The translations under genes were made by a program, and so were the position numbers. Shown here in pieces: positions 7,359-12,934 of a DNA stretch of 12,934 bases (the first letter of the stretch is position 1; each line of letters starts with the position of its first letter). The notes under the pieces were generated by a model. It was not told the DNA's origin and ran no database searches. It was given only the letters and a program-made list of their open reading frames with translations. The stretch covers positions 1 to 12,934 of the forward strand of contig CAJPTS010000035.1 of the NCBI GenBank assembly GCA_905373625.1. Direction: 5' to 3'. The DNA comes from Bacteroidia bacterium (GTDB lineage Bacteria; Bacteroidota; Bacteroidia; Bacteroidales; CAJPTX01).

Positions 7359-8314
7359 CGTTGCTCGAAAATCAGGAGCTGTTTACCCAACTACTCATTT
7401 TTGCTGCAAACTCTCTGAGAATAAGACCAGAATTTATTGAGAAGGACTACTGGATCACGCGTGCTTTACAGCGCATGTCTCGAAATGCCAATGCTGACAA
7501 AGTTGTTTTCAAAGGGGGCACCTCCCTTTCTAAAGCATACCGTCTAACTAAACGCTTTTCTGAGGATATCGATATTGCTGGTATTGATGCGGATTCTTTT
7601 TCAGGGAATCAACTAAAAATATTTATCAAACGACTTGCTAAGAATATGTCTGCCGATCTAGATGAACTTATCGTGCCAAATGTAACAAGTAAAGGTTCTC
7701 GCTTCTACAAAGCGATTTATCAATATCCAAACTTGGTCGGACTAACGTCTTCTGTAGTAAAAACAGGGCAGATTTTAATCGAGGTTAACACGTATGCTAA
7801 CCCTTATCCATACACCAAGCAAGAGATCTGTTCGTTTTTGACGGAGTATCTAATGACTAGCAACAAGAACGATTTGATTGAGGAATACGATTTGAATCCA
7901 TTTGCAATCAATGTTTTAGACAAACGAAGAACGATTGTGGAAAAATTGGTTTCGCTTTTTCGCTTCTCATTTGCGACAGACACGGTTAAATCATTATCTT
8001 CAAAAATCCGTCATTTTTACGATATATATTATTTGGTAAATGATGATGAGTGTTCTGATTATATTCAATCCGCTGATTTTAGGAATGATTTTCAAGAACT
8101 TTTTATACACGACCAACAACAATTTTCTGAACCAGAAGGTTGGTGTACGAAAACAATCAAGGATTCTCCGCTGTTAAAGGATTTCTCAGGAATATGGTCG
8201 AAATTAAGCTCTAACTACCAGAGAGAATTAACACCCTTGGCTTTTTCAGAAATACCCAATGAAATGTTGATAGCCCAAAATTTTACTAAAATTCTAAAGG
8301 CAATATCTATTTAG
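7355..8314 (+). CDS. abiEii: AbiEii/AbiGii-type nucleotidyltransferase toxin
   Basis: Predicted toxin of the pair, a minimal nucleotidyltransferase of the DNA polymerase beta-like fold. Numbering from ATG 7355 (319 residues): VFKGGTSLSKAY with GGTSLS at 54-59, SEDIDI at 69-74 (the paired metal-binding acids), a third acidic site in ILIEVN near 143, then KRRTIVEKLVSLFRF (about 190-204) and KIRHFYDIYYL (217-227), both typical of AbiEii. Known relatives (AbiEii, MenT) are bacteriostatic or phage-defence toxins; some add nucleotides to tRNA 3' ends. Substrate here is unknown. The upstream ATG at 7343 would add MEHK; I chose 7355 because it forms an ATGA overlap with the antitoxin stop. All motifs are intact, so it is probably active. 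Confidence 0.88.
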   Translation: MTLLENQELFTQLLIFAANSLRIRPEFIEKDYWITRALQRMSRNANADKVVFKGGTSLSKAYRLTKRFSEDIDIAGIDADSFSGNQLKIFIKRLAKNMSADLDELIVPNVTSKGSRFYKAIYQYPNLVGLTSSVVKTGQILIEVNTYANPYPYTKQEICSFLTEYLMTSNKNDLIEEYDLNPFAINVLDKRRTIVEKLVSLFRFSFATDTVKSLSSKIRHFYDIYYLVNDDECSDYIQSADFRNDFQELFIHDQQQFSEPEGWCTKTIKDSPLLKDFSGIWSKLSSNYQRELTPLAFSEIPNEMLIAQNFTKILKAISI

Positions 8315-8384
8315 AGGCCAATCTAGATTTTGTCCTCGTTTTTTTAGGTAAAACTTCGAGAGTATGAGCGCTTAAAGTTAGAGC

Positions 8385-8409
8385 AAGTCGGTTATTTCAT
8401 CTCTCGGCT
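8385..8409 (+). repeat. Right copy of the gapped direct repeat flanking the AbiE cassette
   Basis: AAGTCG, 12 bases, CTCGGCT, matching 6442-6466 in block sequence and spacing but not in the intervening bases. It lies 70 bp after the toxin stop. Confidence 0.25.
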
Positions 8410-8425
8410 TTCATTTCTATTTTTG
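8395..8425 (+). promoter_or_regulatory. Promoter for mutS2
   Basis: TTTC (8395-8398, one mismatch to TTTG), a 19-base spacer and TATTTTTG (8418-8425, full match to TAnnTTTG) form a good Bacteroidota-type promoter. The transcript would start near 8431, about 44 bases before the mutS2 start, and would separate mutS2 expression from the AbiE cassette. Confidence 0.5.
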
Positions 8426-8474
8426 CTCTTGGATAAAAAAGGCTCAAGCACGAATCCCATAACAAATTCCTATT

Positions 8475-10877
8475 TTGATTACCTATCCAGTAGATTTTGA
8501 GGCGCGGACGGGTTTTACACTAGTACGTGCCGAGGTACAGGCGCTCGCTGTGACCCAAACAGGGAAGCGTCGCATTGCAGATGCAACGTTCTCGGTGGAT
8601 TATGCATCGATAGAACAAACTTTACACCTCTTGCGTGAGCTAAAAGAATACTTGCTCTTTCATGCATTAAGCGAAGAGTATTTTGTTGATCTCTCGGAAT
8701 TGCTCCTCATTTTAGAACAACCCGAGCGGAGTTTGCAAGAGGGCGATTTTGCCTCTATTCGTGCAGCATTACACGCCGTTCAATTCTTAGCCTCGCTCTT
8801 TGATGCAGAAGATGCATTTGCAGCACACAAACGCTTAATAGCAAACATAGAAGTGCCCGAAGAGGTGTTGTCTGAGATCGATGCTGTGCTGGATCATACA
8901 GGACACTTGAGGGATAATGCTTCGGTAGAATTGCACCAGATCCGTAGTCAGCTCAATGCGAAGGCGAACCGCGTATCGCGTAAAATGGAAGAGCTTTTGG
9001 CGCGTTGTCAGCGAGAGGGATATTCCGAAGCTAATGCACAGGTGATGGTACGCGACGGACGTTTAGTACTCCCGATCGCCGCTCAGCATAAAAAGAAACT
9101 GCCCTCCTTACAGTTAGGTGCTTCTTCTACGGGACAAACGTTGTTTGTAACGCCCTACGAGGTTTTGGAATTAGAGAATGAAATAAATGAGCTGGAGCAG
9201 CGCGAACGCGAGGAAATGGCGCGTATTTTACTGGAGCTTACTGACCGCTGCCGCCCTTTTCTCAGTCAACTCTCGCTATGTGGCGAATTACTACTAACAG
9301 AAGATATTTTACGCGCCAAAGCACTTTACGCCTTACAAGTGGGAGGTGCTTGCCCTATTCTTTCGCAGGAGCGTCAGCTTATACTACGAGAGGCACAGCA
9401 TCCCCTATTGTTTAGACGAATGCAGCGGACGGGCGAGACGCCAGTTCCTCTCTCGGTATCATTGACCCCTTCGCAGCGCGTGCTGGTTATCTCTGGTCCG
9501 AATGCTGGAGGCAAGTCTGTGGCGTTACAAACTGTGGCATTGGCCGTTTACATGTTGCAATGTGGCTTTTTGCCTTTGCTAAAGGAAAACAGCGAGATGG
9601 GGCTTTTTGAGAACTTGCTGTTAGATATAGGCGATGCGCAATCAATTGAAGACGATTTGTCTACGTATAGCTCTCATCTGAAGTCAATGAAGTTCTTTAC
9701 CGAGCATGCGCGTGCCCATACGTTGTTTCTGATAGACGAGATGGGCTCGGGTACAGAACCTACTGCTGGGGGAGCAATAGCTGAAGCAACGTTAGAAGCG
9801 TTGTATAAACAAGGTGCGTACGGAATTGTAACTACGCATTATGCCTGCATAAAGAACTTGGCTACACGAACCTCGGAGATGCAAAATGCGTCCATGCGCT
9901 ATAATCTCGATACGTTGTCTCCGCTCTATGTCTTAGATGTTGGGACTCCTGGTAGTAGTTATGCTTTTGAGATCGCACATAAAATGGGACTCTCGGATGA
10001 TATAATCCGTCATGCAGAAGACCTTGCGGGAAAGGAGTATATAAGCCTAGAGGAGCAGTTGCGAATCGCCGTGACAGAACGTCGTAATCTGGAAACGGAG
10101 CGTCAAAAAGTGGCAACACTACAGGGCGAAGTAAATGCTCAGCGCGAAAAGCTTGGGCGTGAACAAGCGCTTATTGCGGAGAAAAAGCAAAAAATCTTGG
10201 CGGAGGCACGGCGTCAAGCGCAAGATATGCTCCGAGATTGTAATCGCACAATAGAGGAAACTGTGCGTCTGATTAAGGAGAGTAATGCCGATAAGGAGAC
10301 AACGAAACGCGTACGCGAGGAATTAAAATTCTATCAGTCATTCCTCGAATCCGAATCAAAAACGCCCGAACTTGAAAAGAAAGAGACTAGAGCTCCGAAG
10401 TCCGAGATCGGAGTAGGGGCTACGGTTCGTGTAATGGGCGGAACGACTACGGGGCAGGTTGTAAATGTAAAAGGAAACAAAGTTGTCGTTGCAGTCGGGC
10501 AGGTGATGACATCGCTCAATCTCACAGACGTGCAGCTGGTACAACAGAGTAACGGAAAGCAAGCATCGAACAATAGGCAGGGGCAACACCGAACCATCAC
10601 CCCACAAAGTTCGATGCGGCAACGGCGCTTAAACTTCTCTCCCAACCTTGACATCCGAGGCATGCGAGGCGATGAAGCCATGGATCTCGTAAAGCATTTT
10701 TTAGACGACGCACAAATGTTTAATATCCCCTTTGTAAGTATACTGCACGGAAAGGGAACGGGTATTCTTCGCAATCTTTTGCACGATTATCTCCGTCACG
10801 CCTCTTTCGTTGATAGTTATACAAATACCTCACCCACTTGTGGTGATGGGGGTATTACAGAGGTTTATCTCAAGTAA
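8475..10877 (+). CDS. mutS2: MutS2 ATPase with Smr domain
   Basis: An 800-residue cytoplasmic ATPase. The N-terminal part holds the MutS-like core and clamp helices. The ATPase shows Walker A GPNAGGKS (341-348), Walker B LFLIDEMGSGTEPT with Asp421-Glu422, and TTHY after it. A charged, probably coiled-coil stretch follows (about 523-620), then a KOW-like segment starting near 647 (VGATVRVMGG), and a C-terminal Smr nuclease domain with LDIRG (725-729) and HGKGTG (758-763). MutS2 proteins lack the mismatch-recognition domain. Homologues have been linked to suppression of recombination and to rescue of collided ribosomes. Start: an in-frame TAA at 8460 rules out a longer gene, and the TTG at 8475 gives MITYPVDFEARTGF, which aligns with the normal family N-terminus. 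No SD is seen. Confidence 0.95.
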   Translation: MITYPVDFEARTGFTLVRAEVQALAVTQTGKRRIADATFSVDYASIEQTLHLLRELKEYLLFHALSEEYFVDLSELLLILEQPERSLQEGDFASIRAALHAVQFLASLFDAEDAFAAHKRLIANIEVPEEVLSEIDAVLDHTGHLRDNASVELHQIRSQLNAKANRVSRKMEELLARCQREGYSEANAQVMVRDGRLVLPIAAQHKKKLPSLQLGASSTGQTLFVTPYEVLELENEINELEQREREEMARILLELTDRCRPFLSQLSLCGELLLTEDILRAKALYALQVGGACPILSQERQLILREAQHPLLFRRMQRTGETPVPLSVSLTPSQRVLVISGPNAGGKSVALQTVALAVYMLQCGFLPLLKENSEMGLFENLLLDIGDAQSIEDDLSTYSSHLKSMKFFTEHARAHTLFLIDEMGSGTEPTAGGAIAEATLEALYKQGAYGIVTTHYACIKNLATRTSEMQNASMRYNLDTLSPLYVLDVGTPGSSYAFEIAHKMGLSDDIIRHAEDLAGKEYISLEEQLRIAVTERRNLETERQKVATLQGEVNAQREKLGREQALIAEKKQKILAEARRQAQDMLRDCNRTIEETVRLIKESNADKETTKRVREELKFYQSFLESESKTPELEKKETRAPKSEIGVGATVRVMGGTTTGQVVNVKGNKVVVAVGQVMTSLNLTDVQLVQQSNGKQASNNRQGQHRTITPQSSMRQRRLNFSPNLDIRGMRGDEAMDLVKHFLDDAQMFNIPFVSILHGKGTGILRNLLHDYLRHASFVDSYTNTSPTCGDGGITEVYLK

Positions 10878-10906
10878 GCAAACGTTTTGCAAAGAGTAGC
10901 GTTTGC
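10878..10906 (+). terminator. Weak hairpin after mutS2
   Basis: GCAAACG (10878-10884) and CGTTTGC (10900-10906) are perfect inverted copies around a 15-base loop, starting right after the mutS2 stop. There is no uninterrupted T-run, so termination may be leaky and some tnaA mRNA could come from mutS2 readthrough. It could instead be part of the tnaA leader structure. Confidence 0.35.
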
Positions 10907-10952
10907 CTTTCATATTCCTCTAAATCACAGAATAAATATTAACTTCGAAAAT

Positions 10953-11000
10953 ATGTGGGAAGATTGGCGGGGAGGAAATAATTTATTAGGAGGTTTATAA
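10953..11000 (+). CDS. Candidate tnaA leader peptide with two Trp codons
   Basis: A 15-codon ORF reads MWEDWRGGNNLLGGL and stops with TAA two bases before the tnaA ATG. Trp is at codons 2 and 5. The bases before its ATG are AT-rich with no SD, which is ordinary for Bacteroidota. The tnaA SD (10988-10994) lies inside codons 12-14, so a ribosome on the leader would cover it. In enterobacteria a Trp-containing TnaC leader controls tnaA by tryptophan-induced stalling. This peptide lacks the TnaC W-x3-D...P pattern, and its gap to tnaA is far too short for Rho-based control, so any mechanism would have to be translational coupling or occlusion. It is seen in one sequence only. Confidence 0.4.
   Translation: MWEDWRGGNNLLGGL
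10988..10994 (+). promoter_or_regulatory. Strong Shine-Dalgarno site of tnaA
   Basis: AGGAGGT ends 8 bases before the ATG at 11003, a near-perfect SD with good spacing. Apart from a poorly spaced G-rich stretch ahead of yicC, the other genes of this window lack a clear SD, as expected in Bacteroidota, where the anti-SD is masked. It fixes the tnaA start. Confidence 0.75.
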
Positions 11001-11002
11001 TC

Positions 11003-12376
11003 ATGGAGTTACCATTTTCAGAGTCGTTTCGTATTAAGATGGTCGAGCCCATTCGGAAGAGTACTCGCGCAGAGCGTGAGCAATGGCTCAAAAAAGCACA
11101 CTACAATGTTTTCCAACTAGAAGCCGAGGAGGTCTTTATAGACTTACTGACCGATTCGGGCACGGGCGCCATGAGCGATCGACAGTGGTCGGCACTCATG
11201 ATGGGCGATGAGAGCTATGCGGGGTCGCGTTCGTTCTTCAAGTTTAAGGATACGGTAACTCGCATAACAGGTTTTCCGTTGGTACTGCCTACTCATCAGG
11301 GGCGCGCAGCGGAGAATGTGTTTTTCTCTGCCACGGTAAAGAAAGATGCCGTAGTGCCTGGCAATTCGCATTTTGATACGACGAAGGGGCACATTGAGTC
11401 GCGTGGTGCAGTTGCATTAGACTGTACCATCGATGAGGCTAAAGATACGCAGTTGGAGATTCCTTTTAAGGGGAATGTAGATCTAAAGAAACTGGAAGCG
11501 GCTCTGAATGCATACAAGGACAAGATCCCGTTTGTGATTGTCACCTGTACAAATAATACAGCGGGCGGACAGCCAGTGAGTATGGAAAATATCCGCGAGG
11601 TGGCTCGGTTGTCGCACGCACACGGGATTAGAGTTATCATAGACTCCGCACGTTTTGCAGAGAATGCCTACTTCATTAAGATGCGGGAGAAGGGTTACGA
11701 GAACAAGAGTATAAAGGAGATTTGTTTGGAGATGTTCTCGCACGTGGACGGCATGACGATGAGTGCAAAAAAAGACGCAATCGTGAACATGGGCGGTTTC
11801 TTTGCAACTAAGCACGAAGATTGGTTTGATGCCTCTAAGCTGTTCTGTATCGTTAACGAGGGGTATATCACCTACGGTGGTATGAATGGTCGCGACATGG
11901 AAGCCCTTGCAGTCGGCTTAGATGAAAATACGGAGTTTGATAACCTCGATACGCGCATCCGCCAAGTAGAGTACTTGGGTAAGAAATTAGACGAATACGG
12001 AATCCCCTATCAGCGTCCTGCGGGCGGACATGCCATCTTTGTAGATGCTCCTCGTATTCTGACGAATGTTCCCAAGGAGGAGTTCCCAGCGCAAACGCTA
12101 ACCATTGAATTGTATCTGGAGGCAGGCATCCGTGGTTGCGAAATAGGTTATATCCTCGCAGATCGCGATCCGAAAACAAAGGAAAATCGCTTTGGTGGTC
12201 TCGATCTCTTACGTCTGGCCATCCCGCGTCGTACGTATACGAATAACCATATGGACGTGGTGGCAGCTGCGCTTAAAAATGTTTACGACCGCCGTGACTC
12301 AATCAAACATGGAGTGAAAATAGCATGGGAAGCTCCGCTCATGCGTCACTTTACCGTACAGTTGGAAAGACTGTAG
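11003..12376 (+). CDS. tnaA: Tryptophanase
   Basis: PLP-dependent beta-eliminating lyase that turns L-tryptophan into indole, pyruvate and ammonia in the cytoplasm. The 457 residues match the tryptophanase / tyrosine phenol-lyase family throughout: IDLLTDSGTGAM (46-57), PTHQGR (96-101), FDTTKGH (124-130), NNTAGGQPVS (184-193), DSARFAENAYFIK (214-226) and MSAKKDAIVNMGG (253-265), where Lys257 should bind PLP. Tryptophanase rather than tyrosine phenol-lyase is supported by FDTT.GH and by Ile381 in CEIGYIL, where tyrosine phenol-lyase carries the phenol-binding Arg381. The ATG is set by a strong SD. It is preceded by a Trp-codon leader ORF and followed by a strong terminator, so it is probably monocistronic apart from possible mutS2 readthrough. 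No tryptophan transporter gene is adjacent within the window. Confidence 0.95.
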   Translation: MELPFSESFRIKMVEPIRKSTRAEREQWLKKAHYNVFQLEAEEVFIDLLTDSGTGAMSDRQWSALMMGDESYAGSRSFFKFKDTVTRITGFPLVLPTHQGRAAENVFFSATVKKDAVVPGNSHFDTTKGHIESRGAVALDCTIDEAKDTQLEIPFKGNVDLKKLEAALNAYKDKIPFVIVTCTNNTAGGQPVSMENIREVARLSHAHGIRVIIDSARFAENAYFIKMREKGYENKSIKEICLEMFSHVDGMTMSAKKDAIVNMGGFFATKHEDWFDASKLFCIVNEGYITYGGMNGRDMEALAVGLDENTEFDNLDTRIRQVEYLGKKLDEYGIPYQRPAGGHAIFVDAPRILTNVPKEEFPAQTLTIELYLEAGIRGCEIGYILADRDPKTKENRFGGLDLLRLAIPRRTYTNNHMDVVAAALKNVYDRRDSIKHGVKIAWEAPLMRHFTVQLERL

Positions 12377-12394
12377 ATTTGTAGAACTTTGTAA

Positions 12395-12428
12395 GCGGAT
12401 AACGGGCATCCGTTGTCCGCTTTTTTTT
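12395..12428 (+). terminator. Strong intrinsic terminator after tnaA
   Basis: GCGGATAACGG (12395-12405) and CCGTTGTCCGC (12410-12420) form an 11-bp stem with one G.U pair and a GCAT loop, extended by AA/TT, followed by eight T (12421-12428). It starts 18 bp after the tnaA stop. Confidence 0.93.
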
Positions 12429-12499
12429 GCCGTAGTATTAACCTAGAATCCTTACCATCACAGCGTTCGGAGGGAGGGTTCGTAATTATAGATGAGAAT

Positions 12500-12934
12500 A
12501 TGCTTCGTTCTATGACGGGTTTTGGTAAGTACAGTAGTAGTGATGAACGATTATTGCTTACCGTAGAGCTTAAGTCGGTTAATAGTAAAGTCTTAGATAT
12601 GGCAGCGCTTCGCGTCCCCAATCGGTATCGCATGTATGAAGGCGTGCTACGGAATTTGCTCGCCGAGGGGCTGGAACGCGGAAAGATCGAGATGCAAGTG
12701 ACGCTCGCTTGGCAGGAGGGCTATGAACCCGTGCAGAGCGGGTTAAATAAAACGCAATTCGCCTATCTAATCTCTGCTCTCAAGGATGCTTGCCAGACGT
12801 CGCAGTTGCAATGTTCGGACGACGCCCTTTTGCAAGTAGCTATGCAAACTGAAGGAATCTGGCAACAGGACGAACTGCCCGTCTCGGACGCCGAGCTCGA
12901 ATTATTAAAACTGGCTGTCCTAGGAGCCATTAAC
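12500..12934 (+). CDS. yicC: YicC-family endoribonuclease, 5' part
   Basis: The reading frame is open from ATG 12500 to the window end (145 codons, no stop), so the gene is cut by the edge; family members are about 290 residues. The N-terminus MLRSMTGFGKY is the YicC hallmark (SMTGFG), followed by VELKSVNSKVLD (about 22-33), RVPNRY (37-42), and an arginine/glutamate-rich stretch ending GLERGKIEMQVTL (about 56-68), all from the YicC N-terminal domain. E. coli YicC is an RNase-like protein linked to small-RNA decay; the C-terminal domain with the likely catalytic region is outside the window. A G-rich SD-like stretch lies at 12469-12478, rather far (21 bases) from this ATG. An in-frame ATG at 12512 is possible but would lose LRS, which is conserved. 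Confidence 0.85.
   Translation, partial: MLRSMTGFGKYSSSDERLLLTVELKSVNSKVLDMAALRVPNRYRMYEGVLRNLLAEGLERGKIEMQVTLAWQEGYEPVQSGLNKTQFAYLISALKDACQTSQLQCSDDALLQVAMQTEGIWQQDELPVSDAELELLKLAVLGAIN

Noticed and set aside
8382..8428. GAGCAA ... TTGCTC inverted repeat in the AbiE-mutS2 gap
   Set aside because: Only 6 bp with a loop of over 30 bases spanning the mutS2 promoter; not a convincing terminator or operator.
10878..10952. Search for a TTTG-N19-21-TAnnTTTG promoter ahead of tnaA
   Set aside because: The best hit, TAACTTCG at 10940, has a mismatch and no -33 partner; no promoter can be supported.
11003..12376. Tyrosine phenol-lyase instead of tryptophanase
   Set aside because: The phenol-lyase Arg381 is Ile here and the FDTT.GH block is of the tryptophanase type.
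12492..12515. Eight-codon mini-ORF (MRICFVL) overlapping the yicC start, with better spacing from the G-rich stretch
   Set aside because: Very short, no meaningful codon content, and yicC has a sound start at 12500; likely chance.

Overview
This is a chromosomal window from a Bacteroidota bacterium, most likely a Porphyromonas-like member of the Bacteroidales. The evidence is the set of housekeeping genes, a tryptophanase, a short ComEC without a metallo-beta-lactamase domain, near absence of Shine-Dalgarno (SD) sites except at tnaA, and matches to the Bacteroidota promoter -7 consensus TAnnTTTG ahead of hisS and mutS2. Species cannot be fixed from the sequence alone.

Layout. Positions 1-175 are intergenic: a degenerate 7-bp tandem repeat at the left edge and a long imperfect hairpin whose T-run reads on the + strand. 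On the minus strand two transcription units read leftwards. The first is hisS-hutH (6366 to 3398), closed by a clear intrinsic terminator at 3344-3383. The second is ruvX-def-comEC (3323 to 176), in which def starts in an ATGA overlap with the ruvX stop. Positions 6627-8314 on the + strand hold an AT-rich two-gene cassette, an AbiEi-type antitoxin and an AbiEii-type nucleotidyltransferase toxin (type IV toxin-antitoxin, AbiE family). It looks acquired, and has two perfect inverted repeats in front of it. Then on the + strand come mutS2 (TTG start, own promoter), tnaA with a strong terminator, and the 5' part of yicC, which runs off the right edge.

How the genes relate. HisRS charges histidine onto tRNA and HutH deaminates free histidine to urocanate, so the first unit pairs use and breakdown of one amino acid. 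RuvX (pre-16S processing / resolvase-like), peptide deformylase and the DNA-uptake channel ComEC form a mixed housekeeping unit. AbiEii relatives act on nucleotides or tRNA ends; MutS2 of the Smr type is linked to DNA and stalled-ribosome metabolism; YicC is an endoribonuclease; so translation and RNA are recurring themes. TnaA makes indole, pyruvate and ammonia from tryptophan.

The most interesting unexplained signal is the tnaA leader. A 15-codon ORF with two Trp codons (MWEDWRGGNNLLGGL, 10953-11000) ends two bases before the tnaA start and contains the tnaA SD site. This resembles the logic of the enterobacterial tnaC leader, although the peptide shares no recognisable motif with TnaC. It is a candidate for tryptophan-responsive translational control, not a demonstrated one.
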